From positions 186,001 through 250,000 of the forward strand of contig VXBP01000234.1 in NCBI GenBank assembly GCA_013400115.1: DNA of 64,000 nt. The letters run 5' to 3'. The DNA comes from Rhinopomastus cyanomelas (lineage: Eukaryota > Chordata > Aves > Bucerotiformes > Rhinopomastidae). Below the pieces are notes generated by a model. It ran no database searches and was not told the origin of the DNA. It worked only from the letters and a program-made list of their open reading frames with translations. Below, piece by piece: positions 34,212 through 45,740 of this stretch. Position 1 is the stretch's first letter. The number at the start of each line of letters is the position of its first letter. A program made the position numbers and the translations under genes.

Positions 34212-34400
34212 TCTTCTCCCCAGGACCAAGTTACAGGACGAGAGGAAACAGCCTCAAGTTGCCCCAGGAGAGGTTGAGGTCAGCCCTGAGGAACAATTTC
34301 TGCCCTACAAGGGTTACCCAGGCCTGGCCCAGGCTGCCCAGGGCAGTGGTGGAGTCCACATGCCTGGAGGGGTTTCACAGCCACACAGACGAGGGGTGAG
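34212..34400 (+). mobile_element. CR1 LINE internal 3' fragment, group A, without tail
   Basis: 'ttcttctccccaggaccaag' to 'cctggaggggtttcacag', fading at 'cagacgaggggtgagg'. The 3' tail is missing, which is unusual because CR1 normally loses its 5' end. Confidence 0.82.
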
Positions 34401-34402
34401 GG

Positions 34403-34537
34403 GCAGGGAAGAAATTTATCCTACTGCTGCATCTAACCCTCCCTTGGCACAATTTGAGGCCATTCCCTCTTGTTCTATCACTAGATACTTGGGAGGAGAG
34501 ACCAACCTCCACCTCTCTACACCCTCCTTCCAGGAGG
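34403..34537 (-). mobile_element. CR1 LINE internal fragment, inverted against its neighbour
   Basis: 'gaagaaatttatcctactgc', 'ggcacaatttgaggccattc', 'gagaccaacctccacctc'. It covers partly the same CR1 region as the plus-strand piece, and also lacks its tail. Confidence 0.82.
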
Positions 34538-35660
34538 TACCCACTCTGGTGCCCGTTCTGATGGCAACAGGGATGTTAGGCACAACAAACAAAGTCAGAA
34601 AAAACTTGCCAGGGGGTGGTTTAGGGGGATGGTCAGATGTTGGGTGTCACTGCAGCACCTAGGACATAGGAAGAAGCAGCAATTCATTTCGGGCTTGGAG
34701 AAAAGTTCCTCTGCTCTCATCCCTCTCTGCAGCCCCTGTTCAGGCTGGTGACTTTGCCATGACCTTGCGACCAGGCACCAAGTGCCTCCGTGCCAGCTAT
34801 TAGCTTTTCAGCCTGGTTCCTCCCCACAGCTCCCACCCCAGCCCTTTGCCCTCCCCTGGAGACCCATCAGCACCACATTTTCAATTTACATCACCTAAAT
34901 GATTCATTGCCACCTAAAGAGACCTGGAAAGAGCCCAGGAGGGGAGCAGAGCCAGAGCAGGGGAAGGGATGGGGGGACAAGATCGGGGCTGAAGATACGG
35001 AGATGAAAAGCTCCGGTGACCTGCTCTGTATCGCTCTCGTCTTTTCAGGGCAGAAGCCAATCAATCCTCCCTCCTGCTTTCTCTCGCGGCCGTCTGTGGG
35101 TCTGTCTGCCTCTTTCTCTCTCAGCTGACTCGAGTTTCTCGGTGTAAGGTTAGGACAGCAGAGCCATGGAAATCGATTCCCCAGCCCTGGCAGAGCGCCC
35201 TCGGTGCAGACAGCCCAGCCCTGCCGTGAGACGGTGGGTGGAGAGAGGTCCCCAGGCGTCTCCACTGCTCTCTTGTAGTGGCTCAGAAATGGGGGTCTGG
35301 GAATGGGGTCTGCATCAGCTTCGAAGTGCAGATCCCCAAATAAGAGAGACCTCCATGCAAGAGACAAAGGATAGAGGCCACAGGTATTTAAATACAACCC
35401 CCAGCCCAGTGAGCTGTGAGGGCTCCTTTTGCTCCCAGTCCACAACTGGGGCAAAAATGAAGCTTTTATATGTACCACTGTTCCCCTTGATGGTTTCTAC
35501 TGGAGGACAAATACCAATGAAAGGCATGGCTTTGCCTACAAGCAGTCTGGTTTCCATCAGCACTCTACCCCAGCTCTTTCACAGTCCAATTGGCTCCTCC
35601 TCTCCTTCCATGAAACACCTCAGCACAGCTGGATACATCCAGGCACTGGAAAGCCCCCAG
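34538..35660. other. Unique intron block
   Basis: Contains overlapping long frames on both strands (34891-35478 minus, 35166-35732 plus). Neither resembles a known protein, and both are probably chance in GC-richer DNA. Confidence 0.3.
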
Positions 35661-35703
35661 GATTCACAGAATGTGAGGGACTGGAAGGGACCCTCTGGGG
35701 ATT
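35661..35703 (-). mobile_element. CR1 LINE tail scrap
   Basis: 'gattcacagaatgtgaggg', 'actggaagggaccctctgg'; about 43 bp. Confidence 0.6.
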
Positions 35704-37256
35704 TACTGCTGGGTGTACTGATTGCTTGTTGACCCTGGAAGGCAGCAGGTGAAGTACCTACCATTGCCATGGTGCAATGAGTGGCCACATTCACACTGCC
35801 CTATGCTGCTTGTACACAGTCTGTGCTGTCCTTCCCCTGATATCAAAACCACCTGTGCTCTGCAGGATAACATGAGCTGGAAACAGCCTAAAGAGAATTC
35901 CTACCAACTGGAAATACCCTCACATCAGCAGGGTGAAAGTTTCATGGGTCACACGTACCAGACCACAACTCAAGACTGGTTTGCCAAGGATCCCTTAAAA
36001 TATCCCAGACCCCGAGTCAAGTTTCTGGACATGTTCTAGACCTGAAATTAAGCAGACTGTGGCGGCTTTGGAAGAGGGTCACACAAGCTAAGGACCACGC
36101 ACAGGAGACTGGAATATGGTACAGGTTTTGCAATGCAACAGGAAGAGTTCAGAGGTTAACTCAGCAGGAGAAGACACACACACTGCAGCAGCAGGGTCCA
36201 TCAGACAAACCTCCCATCCCTGCCAAGGACATGGTGACACTTGGAGTGACAGCACCCTGCAGAGCCATGCTCAGCTAGGGATGTATGGTTAGACAAATCC
36301 AATACTCTTTCCTGCCACTGCCTCTGCTGAGAAGTTCTTGGCAAATCAGACCACCCTGCCACTCACAACCAGGACCTCAGCCAACCTGACACCTTCCTCT
36401 CCACAGCTTTGTCAGAGGTCTCTCCACAGGAGATCACCAGCAGTGAAAGCTGCTAAGAGGAAACTTCAGGATCAATAGCATCATTAAAAAGTCCACAGAA
36501 AACAAAGTCAACAGATAAATCTCCCTGAGGACACCTGGATCCAGTGCTCATTGTGAGGCACTGGATAAGCCAGCACTGTAGAATAATGAAGTGGTTAAAC
36601 AAGGTCTCCTCTTGGCCCATCATACTCAAGAAGCTCCAGGATGTGTCTACAGATAAGTTTGCCCAGCACACTGGTCAGAAGAGCCAAATGAGCAGCTCTG
36701 AGTCATTAGTGCTCACTTGGTACTGTTGAGGTGACCCACACAGGTCATTTCAGTGTCAACATTTTCCCACAGACTGCACACAAACAATAAGGTCCTCATG
36801 AAGTCTAACCTGAGGTGGACCTTGTGATGCTTACAGGGACCTGATTCCTCTCTAAGGGCAATGGAGATCATACAGATTCTGAAGACCAGTGGTGTTGAGG
36901 TTCAAGTCAGTAGCTGGAGGTGCTGAGACAAGTGTCTGAGCAGGGCTGCTAGTCAGAGCCAAACTGCCCTCCAGCAATGGAAATGAGAAGGTAATTGTCA
37001 CCCGAACAGCTACTGGATGATTTGGAGGTGGACAGCTGCTTTCCAGTCTCCACCATCCTTCTCTATCCTCATCATATAAAATGCTTCTCAGTTAAAGACT
37101 CCCTCAGCAAGTCTCAAGAGGCTTTCCCGGAGGTACCTGTGTGCCTCCTTGGCCCATCTGGCTCAAACAGGGACTGTGCATCTCTGCCATGTGTTGAGGG
37201 ACAGTGGCTGGAGAAAAGCAAGGCTGGGATGGTGGCAAACGCCAGCAGGTACTTAC
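35704..37256. other. Repeat-free intron flank downstream of the PSI exon
   Basis: About 1.5 kb without recognised repeats next to the exon's donor side. Several minus-strand frames overlap the exon in wrong phases and should not be used. Confidence 0.4.
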
Positions 37257-37357
37257 GTGTTGTGAAGAACACACCATCCACAGTGAGGGTCGCCTGAGCC
37301 CAAGCACTCGCTGCAGGTCTCGTACTGGCTACATGACTCCACGGGCACCCGAGTGAG
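37257..37357 (-). CDS. PLXNA4: Plexin-A exon: end of Sema domain and first half of PSI domain (101 bp)
   Basis: Minus-strand reading: acceptor ctcttgcag after a pyrimidine-rich tract, then 33 full codons starting L-T-R-V-P-V-E-S-C, passing S-G-D-P-H-C-G-W-C and ending V-L-H-N plus AC, then donor gtaagt. The cysteine spacing (C-x5-C-x2-C-x8-C-x2-C) with GDPHCGWC is the hallmark of the plexin PSI domain. Plexins A are membrane receptors for semaphorins, class 3 ligands binding with neuropilin, and steer growing axons. The exon starts in phase 0 and ends needing one more base, which the exon at 1-37 supplies. No stop or frameshift is seen. Plexin-A membership is strong. PLXNA4 over A1-A3 rests on remembered paralogue differences and on the very large introns. 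Confidence 0.9.
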
Positions 37358-37920
37358 CTGCAAGAGCAAAGGGGACAGTCTGTCAGGCTTTTCACAGGGT
37401 TCTGCAATGCCCGTAACGACTTGATGGAGGTGCCACCCTCCCTGACCTATCCTCCTGGTGCCTGTCCCTGCAGAACTTGGCAGGTCTGGGTTAAACTGAG
37501 AAATGTGGCTGCAGACTGTTTGACTTCAACCATGTGTAACCCCTGACCAGATCAACATGGTGCAACTTCTTTCGAGATGGACACCTTTACCTCTTCCCCA
37601 TGGCCTGTCACACTTCATTGCCAGATGACCTCCCTTGCACAGTTTCACAGGGAATCAGCCCAGTGGTGACCTGGTACCATGAGACAAACGATGTCTGTTC
37701 TGCTGCTGCAAGCTCAACTCACCGAATCTCAACATTCTCCCACACTCTGTTGTTTTCTGGTTTCCTACGAGAACTGAGGTCTTTGTTTCCCTTCTATGAC
37801 CCTCACACAACCATCACGATCCCCACTCCCCACTGCACTTACAACTTTCCAACCATCAACTGTCTCATCCCCAGAGAGGTTGCTTCCAGCAAAAACAGGA
37901 CAATACCCAAGCCTGGGTGT
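37358..37920. other. Repeat-free flank upstream of the PSI exon
   Basis: The first 30 bases form the polypyrimidine tract and acceptor on the minus strand. The remainder shows no repeat or further exon. Confidence 0.4.
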
Positions 37921-38200
37921 TATCATAGAATCACAGAATGTGTTGGGTTGGAGGGGACCTCCAAAGGTCATCTAGTCCAAGCTCCCTACAACAAGCAGGG
38001 TAATCTCTAAACAGAACAGACTGCCCAGAGCCCCAGCCAGCCTGACCTTGAATGGCTCCAGGGATGGGACCTCCACCACCTCTCTAGGCAGCCTGCTCCA
38101 GGGATCCATCACCCTCAGATTCAAGGACTTTTTCCTCAAGTCCAGCCTCAATCTCCCCTTTTCCAGCTTAAAGCCACAAACCCTATTCCTATTACTGAGT
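37921..38200 (-). mobile_element. CR1 LINE 3' end, group C
   Basis: 'tatcatagaatcacagaatg', 'ccctacaacaagcagggt', 'ccctcagattcaagg', truncated near 'ccctattcctattactg'. Confidence 0.95.
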
Positions 38201-38334
38201 GAACTTGCTGTCACTCTGACTTCACAGCTCAGAAGAGGTGGACCTGAAAACACCCGCCTACTGCCAAGACACTGCATTTTATTATCTTGTTTTATTATCT
38301 TCTTTTCCCTTCCTTTCTAATTAAAGCATTTCGG

Positions 38335-38400
38335 TCAGAGATTTCAAAGAGAGAAGGGACCACCTAGCCTGACCTCCTGTCTAAGACATTTTTCGATTCC
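38335..38400 (-). mobile_element. Possible ancient CR1/L3-type tail relic
   Basis: 'gagaagggaccacctagcc', 'tgacctcctgtctaagac' resembles an old reptile-bird CR1 family, here strongly diverged. Assigned from memory of word patterns only. Confidence 0.35.
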
Positions 38401-38954
38401 TATTAGGTTTCCCAAGTCCTTTCCTCCTTTTGAAGCTAAGCAATTTGGGCCCAACGACCTGATAGTCTGTTTTCCATTGAATAAGCTTCAGAGAGCTCCT
38501 ACAACACACGGTCAATTGCCAGTGCCTTCGCCCCAGCTCATGTCAGCAGGCAGAGTTGATTCCTCCCGATGATAGAGTGAGGTATTATCCCTCAGAAACA
38601 CCACTGCAAACTGCCACCGATAAACTGCCCAACAGTTACTTGTGACAAATGACGAGAGAATACACCTGGCTTCTGGTGACAATTTTTTACTTGGTGCAAG
38701 GCTCAAGAGAGTTTGAGCTGTGAAGTGACGGATTAAGGTTCGTTCTGATTGAGCCTGTAAACGAAGCAAGAGCTGGCTTTTGCATGTAAATATATATCAG
38801 GCCAAATTCCAGCTGTTTATGAGGCCCTTTTCTATTTGTATCAGAGATTGTCTTCCTAAGCCCCCACACAGCAGCTGACAGTCTTTGAGGGAAAGCTGAA
38901 AAACCGTATTTTTACTTCAGGCAGGTGGCAGGAGCTTGAGAAAACTTTGTGTAG
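38401..38954. other. Unique intron block
   Basis: No supportable feature. AT-rich words at 38780-38830. Confidence 0.3.
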
Positions 38955-39343
38955 CATCACAGAATCAGAGAGCACTATGGATTGAAAGGGACTCAAAAGA
39001 TCATCCAGTACAGTCCCCCTGACAAAACAGGATCCCCTAGATCCAGTCACACAGGAACATGGCCAGGTTAGTTTTAAACATCTCCAGAGAAGGAGACTCC
39101 ACAACCTCCCTGGGCAGCCCCTTCCAGGGCTCTGACACCCTCACCGGAAGAAGTTCCTTCTCACATAGATGTGGAACCTCCTCTGTTCCAGCTGACAGTG
39201 ACTGTCCCATGGTCCTATCACTAGATGCCCCTGAGCAGAGCCTGGCTCCATCCTCCTGACACCCACCCTTCACATATTTACCAGCATTAATGAGACCACT
39301 CCTCGGTCTCCTTTTCTCCAAGCTCGAGACCCAGCTCCCCCAG
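38955..39343 (-). mobile_element. CR1 LINE 3' part, group B
   Basis: 'catcacagaatcagagagc', 'tccagagaaggagactcc', ORF2 remnant back to 'tcgagacccagctcccc'. A 94-codon minus-strand frame is decayed ORF2. Confidence 0.95.
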
Positions 39344-39400
39344 AAATAGGATGGGATTTATTTATTTACCATTGCACCATCGCCTCTGTCAAGTCAGCCG

Positions 39401-39553
39401 AGAAAAGACCATCCAGTCCAATCCCCCTGCACAGCAGGATCATCTAGACCAAGTCACACAGGAACACGTCCAGGCAGGTTTTAAATGTCTCCAGAGACTG
39501 GGACTCCACAACTTCCCTGGGCAGCCCCTTCCAGTTCTCTGTTACCCTCACTG
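39401..39553 (-). mobile_element. CR1 LINE fragment, group B, without its tail
   Basis: Starts at 'agaaaagaccatccagtcc', so the terminal octamers and about 35 bp are missing. Continues 'ctagaccaagtcacacagg', ending 'tctgttaccctcactg'. It lies 58 bp from another group B copy on the same strand. Confidence 0.88.
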
Positions 39554-40153
39554 TCCACATCTGTGCCGTGAACACGGACTTGCAGAAGAGGCAGACGACT
39601 CAGGTGAGGCTATAAAACTGCCACTCCTCAGTCCAGATGCAATCGATTGTGTCATCTCCACCTCGTAATCAGAAATCTGTGAAGGCAGTTGGGATCAGCT
39701 GTGCACTTCCTACACAAACTGCCTTCACTTTAACATATGGTACTGCCTGATTTACCCTCATTAGCTCTAAATAGTTCTTCTGACCCTCAAAACTAGTTTG
39801 TATGTGTCTTACAGAAGTGAGCTTTGGTTAAGAAGTTTAGATCAGAACAAGCACTTTTCCAGCATCTACTCAGGTTAGGTCTGAATGCTCCTAGTGAAAA
39901 CCCACTTGTGAGGATGATGTGTGCACAAGGAAGAAGTCCTAGAGGACTGAAATTTGCTATTTCTTTGCAAATTGCTACAAAAAGCAGTAGATAAAAAGCA
40001 ATCTCTGTAGGTTTTATTATTATTATTCTTTAATTAGCCATCAAAGGATAACCAAGCTCCTTTCAGAGGCAGGAGGAACCTACTGGGAATCCAGATCTTC
40101 ATCTGCAGAAGTGATTGCTTTCCTGTGTATGTAGAGTTCTCTGTAGGATATAA
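39554..40153. other. Unique intron block
   Basis: AT-rich after 39960, with (TTA)n at 40015-40028. No gene seen. Confidence 0.3.
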
Positions 40154-40326
40154 AATCATAGAACCATAGGATGTATTGGGTTGGAAGGGACCTCTAAAGG
40201 TAACCTAGTCCAACCCGCCTACAACAAGCAGGGACATCTCCAACTAGAACAGACTGCCCAGAACCCCATCTAGCCTGACCTTGAATGGCTCCAGGGATGG
40301 GGCCTCCACCACCTCTCTTGGCAAAC
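40154..40326 (-). mobile_element. CR1 LINE tail, group C
   Basis: 'aatcatagaaccataggatg', 'cctacaacaagcagggac', 'tggctccagggatgggg', truncated at 'ctctcttggcaaac'. Confidence 0.94.
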
Positions 40327-41042
40327 CTTTTGTGTGTCATGTAGGAGCTCACCTTGCTTGTGCTGCTGTCCTGGAGAACACAGCTGTGGAGTGTGAGCTT
40401 GCACCAAGCTGGATCCCACATCCTCTCAAGCAGACCAGAGCAGGAGGTGTCCTGTGTCACTACTCGCATTGCTTTGTTTTATTCCAGCTATATGAGACCT
40501 TTTACGAGTTCACCTCGAGTAGCTCTATTGTGAGCTTAATTAAAGTTGCACCACACTGTAAATGTCTTGGGCTGAGAGTGTCAGCCCTCCTAATTAATAA
40601 AGAAAGGAAGTACAAAAAAGCAAAGGAGCTGTGCCTGAAAGAAAAGCCACCTAAGGGTCATCTACTGGAAAGAAAAGGCACATCAAGCAAATAAGGTACA
40701 TCAGAGGTCTTATTTTCCTTTGGAACATAAACTGTAATTAATTCAGCTCAGCTTTCCAAGCTGAAAGTTTTGAGACGTGACCGTGCCCCCTGGGAGCAGT
40801 CAGTGCTTTATGCTGTCCCTAAAATATCTGAAAAGGAAAAGTCGTGCAGCCTCCCAGTTACAGGTCTTGTCATCATTCACTGTGATGAAGGGACTAGACA
40901 GCACTAAGGGCTGAAATCCTCATTGTAAACCAGACTGTGACTACACTCCCCACCCTTTAGCCATCCTTGGAAAGTCTTACAAGCTTTTCAAGGTCAATTC
41001 CCAGCCCTGATGGTTAATGCTGAGAGTGCTGGGACCCTGTCT
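40327..41042. other. Unique intron block
   Basis: AT-rich with TTAATTAA-type words at 40535-40545 and 40590-40600, and 'aaactgtaattaattcagc' at about 40728. Possible conserved element. The 137-codon plus-strand frame starting in CR1 is not a gene. Confidence 0.3.
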
Positions 41043-41212
41043 GAGGATGCCCAGAGAGATGAGATAAGCCCCATCCATGGGAACATGCAAAGACAGGTTG
41101 GATGGAGCTCTGAGCAACCTGCTCCCCTTGAAGATGCCACTGTTCACTGCAGAGTGGCTGGATGAGATGACCTTTAAAAGTGCCTTTGAACTCAAATCTG
41201 TGAGTCTATAAC
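41043..41212 (+). mobile_element. CR1 LINE tail, group F
   Basis: 'gagcaacctgctccccttg', 'gatgacctttaaaagtgcc', ending 'ctgtgagtctataac'. Confidence 0.88.
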
Positions 41213-41507
41213 TGAACACTACTTTACTAAGTGCAATATATTTAGAGTTTGGGTTCACTAAAATACCAAGGAAATGAAGGTAAGGTTCCTACAGACCCCT
41301 GTCCACACGTCAGCAGCTGCTGTGCTTTTCAAGGCTCTGTCCATAGCAGACTAGAGGGACAGATGATCTCTGATCATCTCCAAAATGAGCAGCATTTCCA
41401 GAGCAACCAGCCCAGCACAGAATTTCCAAGATCACTGCTGTGCTGTGGAGGCTGTAGAAGACTCAGGAGCCTCACCACCGGTACTTCACTGGAACCAAAA
41501 GACCTGC

Positions 41508-42049
41508 TGGGAGTGGTTAGCTGATCAAGAGAGCTTTTTCTCTCCCTCTACTCTGTCCTGGTGAGAACACATCTGGAATCTTGTGTCCAGTTCTGGGCCC
41601 CTCAGTTCAAGGACACAGAACTGCTGGAGGGAGTCCAGCACAGAGGCACAGAGATGATGAAGGGAGTGGAAATCTCTCTGATGAGGAAAGGCTGAGGGAG
41701 CTGGGTCACTTGAGCTGGGAAAAAACGAGACTGAGGGGTGACTCCATGTATGTTGATAAATATGTTTAGGGTGGGTGTCAGGAGGATGGAGCCAGGCTCT
41801 GCTCAGGGGCATCCACTGACAGGACAAGGGGCAGTGGGTATGAGCTGAACAGAGGAGGTTCCACATCAATATGAGAAGGACCTTCTTCATGGTGCGGGTG
41901 ACAGAGCACTGGAAGGGGCTGCCCAGGGGGACTGTGGAGTCTCCTTCTCTGGAGATGTTTAAAACCCACCTGGCCATGTTCCTGTGTGACTAGATCTAGG
42001 TGATCTTCCGAGGTCCCTTTTAATCTCTAGTGTTCTGTGAGTCTGTGTA
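41508..42049 (+). mobile_element. CR1 LINE 3' part, group B, about 540 bp
   Basis: Starts 'ctgggagtggttagctgatc', includes 'ggtgggtgtcaggaggatgg', and ends 'gttctgtgagtctgtg'. Its middle is missing the usual 'gatcctgctgtggcagg' word because of a deletion (gatctaggtgatcttccg). Confidence 0.94.
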
Positions 42050-43820
42050 CCCCTCAGGCAGCTTCACCATGCTGGTTGTCACCTACTACCAGCTATCCAG
42101 AGCAAAGAGCAACACCAGAGTCAGGGTCAGACAAGCGGTTAGTGAGTCTCATGTCCTCCTCAAGGGCAGCAAGAAAACAATGAGCAGGTCCAGCTGCTAA
42201 GGCTGCAGCAGGATTTGAAAAGACATTTCACTTCATCAACACATTCATTCACCAGTCCCCAAAGAAATCATTCATGAGTTTCTGGCTCACAAGGACATCT
42301 TGAAAAATCTGCCCCAATCCTCAAACTAACAGAGCTCACCTGCTGTGTGGGACTTCAGTGGTGAAGTCACCTCTGACCCAGCCCCAATTCTAACCTGCAG
42401 CTTCTCCAGCTCCCTCTCACCCCCTTCTATTTCTAGTATGAATGGGTTACGGAAAGTCATTTAAAACAAACTGATTGAGGTTTTTGGATCTGATCGACAG
42501 TAACAGCTAATCCTGTTAGAAATCTGGCTCCCGCTCCTGCCATTATATATTCACAAAAGCTCCTGCTATGTGCTCAGTCATAATTTTCTGGCTCTCATTT
42601 TTGACTTTTTTATTTCAATATACATTACTTCTATTTTTTTTTTCATTTCCCCCTCTTTAACTGCCAACATTCTGGTCAAAACACGAATCATTGCTCAATC
42701 TCTGCTGTTATAATTGGATGCTAATACAGCGGCGGGATTTATTCAGTCCAATGGACTGAGTTAATTTACATGTACAAAAAGGCATCTTAAGTAGCCAATT
42801 TCCTTCCCCAACAGTCAAAAGACCCACTTCCAAAACACTGAGGGGTGACTCCGTCAAGCCATGTGGGTTCTGTGAAAGCTGCTATCTTTCGAGACTCAGC
42901 CAGCCCCGAAGAACTGCAGAAAGATTAAGAGAGGAGCTGATTTGATTTCAAAGCCTTGAATGGAGTGCTCATGATAATACAGTTTATTAAACAGGGCAAG
43001 GTGAAAAAACACCTAAGAGACCACTGATGGAACCAGATCTCCACCTTCAACAGAGGCATTCCAGGATGACAATTTTAATTGGGCCTCACTTATGGACAAA
43101 AGGACCTTGAATTCCTCTGTCGCACTTCAGACTCTCATCCACCCAACCTACAAACCAGGAACACAGGAAAGAAAGCCCAAAGAGATGAAGCGCACCTCAT
43201 TTCTCCTGGTGAGAAACACCACACACGTGTAGATGGCTGCAGAACTGGTGGAAGAGGGGGTGCTCACGTGGGGCTAGAGATGAGAGTTTGATTCCAGCCT
43301 GACATCCCAGCCTGACAAGTAAATAATGTGCCAGTCCCACTGGGACAGCCATGTCATTTCTCATCAGACACCTCCAAGCTTTTCCTCTTCATTGCAGCTC
43401 TTTTCCCAGTAAATCCATGCTTACCTACTTGGAAAACTGGAGGCTTTAATTAAGAAGAGCTAATTAGAAGCAGCAGCAGCTGTCAAGGACAAATGACACA
43501 ATAATTAAACTGAGGGTCAATATCCTGCTGCGTGGCAGGGTAAATTACCTGTCCAAACCTACTGGTTCACAAAGGGTTCCCTACCTACACTTGTGTGTGT
43601 GCTGCTTCTCCTCTTCTCCCCTTTGCTGCCCTGAGCTGTCCTGCACCCCTCTGGTGAGAGATGTCCTTGCTTCGGCCTTGTCAGAGCAAACTCCCAGCCA
43701 CTATCACCCACGGCTCACATGAACAAAAGCACAACAATGAGCAGTGGAGAAAGATTTAAGGATCACAGACCCTGTGGCAATAGCCCCACAAGCTTTTAGG
43801 ATAAGGCTGAGGGATGTCAA
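42050..43820. promoter_or_regulatory. Unique 1.8 kb block with candidate conserved elements
   Basis: Two stretches stand out. 42530-42800 is AT-rich with 'ttataattggatgctaatac' and a T run. 43440-43530 packs ttaattaa, ctaattag and ataattaaa within 70 bp, next to a cagcagcagctgtc E-box (cagctg). This is typical of neural enhancer sequence, but it is inference only. Confidence 0.35.
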
Positions 43821-44320
43821 GCAGTGGGGTCAGTTTCGGGCACTTCAAAACCAGAAGGACATTGAGGTGATGCAGCAAGTCCAAAGAAGGGCAACAGGGT
43901 TGGGGAAGGGTCTGGAGAGGACCAGCAAAGGGAGCTGGGGCTGGTTAGTCTGGAGAAAGAAGGCTGAGGGGAGACCTTCTCACTGTCTGCAACTGACTGA
44001 AATTCAGGAGGTTGTAGAGAGGTGGGGGTTGGTATCTTCTCCCAAGGAACCACTGATAGGACAAGAGGAAATGGCCTCACATTGCACCAGGGGAAGCTGA
44101 GATTGGCCTTGAGGAGAAACCTCTTCCTGGAAAACATCATCAGGCCTTGAGACAGGCTCGAGAGGGGGTTGAATCGCCATCCCTGGACGTGTTTCCCAGT
44201 CATGGAGATCTGGAGCCCAGGGACAGGGTTTAGCGGTGGCCTTGGGACAGCTGAGCTAATGGTTGGACTCTATGATCTTGAAGGTCTTTTCCAGCCTAAA
44301 CAGTTCTGCAGTTCTGTGTT
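43821..44320 (+). mobile_element. CR1 LINE 3' part, group A variant
   Basis: 'gcagtggggtcagtttcggg', 'actgaaattcaggaggttg', 'tcatggagatctggagccc', ending 'cagttctgcagttctgtg'. Shares unusual variants with the copy at 45428-45740. Confidence 0.93.
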
Positions 44321-45427
44321 AGTTCCCATCAGATGCTCTCACAATGAGATTGTTACTGGTCCTTCTAGAGCAGCACAGTTTTCTGTGCACCCCTTCTCCA
44401 CGCCTCCCTTGGCAGGACCCTGCTTTACCGCTGTCTCAGAAAAGCCAAGCTGGGACTTTGTGAAGGCTTCATGCCTGATCCATCAAGTCTGTAAACTTTG
44501 CAGCTTGTGGGGTGCAGCTCCAGATACATGAAAAGGAAAGGGTTTTCCCTCTCACCGGAGTGTGTCTGCAACATCAGAGGCTAAGTCCAAGCTAGAGACT
44601 GAGGCTCTGCTGCAGGACAGATCTTCATCAGGGCAGGATTTTCCTGCTGCCTGTTTTAGATACCCACCCAGCGATGAGAGAAATGACACCCTGGATGTTC
44701 CTTCTCTATCCCCTGAATATTAAGGAGTGTAGACAACGAGGTCAGACGGAGATGTTTACAATGTGCAGGCTGAATACCGGGTGAGGTGAATGCCACATCA
44801 AGGCCGTTCTGCTCCTCTAATTTTGTCCCTACAGGCAGTCCCCAAGCACGCTAAGGTCTGCCCTCTTCCTAACTGTGGCACCAGAATAACCAGTCAGAAT
44901 ACCAAATGCCTTTTATTTCATCACCAGGAGAGCAGCAGATGAAATGCACTGTGCTGTGTGGCTAGGAAAGCGTTCCAGGAACAAAACAGTCCTCGTGTGA
45001 TGACACGGACTGTGTTTGAACAAGTGCCTTCCACCATCTGCTCTGTACACACACCCCTCACGCTGCGCTGCATCCAAGCTCATTCCTACTCTTTGCTCTG
45101 GCTTTATTTACAAAGGAACAGACACTCGGATAACAAAGATGATCCCAGTCCTTTTCTTGAAGGCTTGGCAGCTTCTCCATGTCCCTTTTCACAACTGCTC
45201 AGCCTGCACCCTTCTCCTTCAGAGAAGTAAACCGCACTACAGTGGCTCTTTTCCCAAAGGCATCAGGGCTCGCGGAGAAGCTGAGGACACACCATCCTGC
45301 TATGAGCACGGCTGGCAACCTGAGGATGGACGACGTGTCCAAAGGTGTCAGCCTTGCATCTCATTCAGCTCTCCTTCAAATCCACTCTTGTTTTTCCTTA
45401 CTACGAATGCCAACTGCTTCCTACCAC
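44321..45427. other. Unique intron block
   Basis: No repeat or exon recognised. The overlapping plus-strand frames at 45016-45495 and 45179-45724 run into the following CR1 and are not genes. Confidence 0.3.
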
Positions 45428-45740
45428 TCCCTGAAATTCAGGAGGTTGTACAGAGGTGGGGGTTGGTCTTTTCTCACAAGGACAAGAGGAAATAGCCTCA
45501 AGTTGCATCAGGGGAAATTTAGGTTGGACATGAGGAAAAGCTTCTCCATGGAAAGGGTCATCAGACCTTGGCAGAGGCTGCCCAGGCCGGGGCTTGAATC
45601 ACCATCCCTGGAATGTGTTCCACAGTTGTGGGGATCTGGAGCTCAGGGACAGGGTTTAGTGGTGGCTTTGGGACAGCTGGGATCATGGTTGGACCTAATG
45701 ATCCTAAAGGTCTTTTCCAACTGAAATCATTCTGTGATGA
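45428..45740 (+). mobile_element. CR1 LINE 3' end, group A variant
   Basis: 'ccctgaaattcaggaggttg', 'ggggatctggagctcagg', ending 'gaaatcattctgtgatg'. Confidence 0.94.

Larger units (their letters stand above)
38..37256 (-). other. PLXNA4: Intron of the plexin-A gene, 37.2 kb
   Basis: On the minus strand it begins gtaagt (plus-strand acttac, 37251-37256) and ends gcgcag (38-43). It splits the PSI domain after its fifth cysteine. It holds roughly 35 CR1 pieces in both orientations and many unique blocks. I found no other exon of this gene inside it. Confidence 0.8.

Noticed and set aside
34891..35732. Overlapping frames of 188 and 195 codons on opposite strands
   Set aside because: No recognisable domain, no splice-site or promoter context; such frames are expected by chance in GC-richer sequence.
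37104..37407. Longer minus-strand frames over the plexin exon
   Set aside because: They read the exon in the wrong phase; the correct phase gives the PSI domain and stops at the splice sites.
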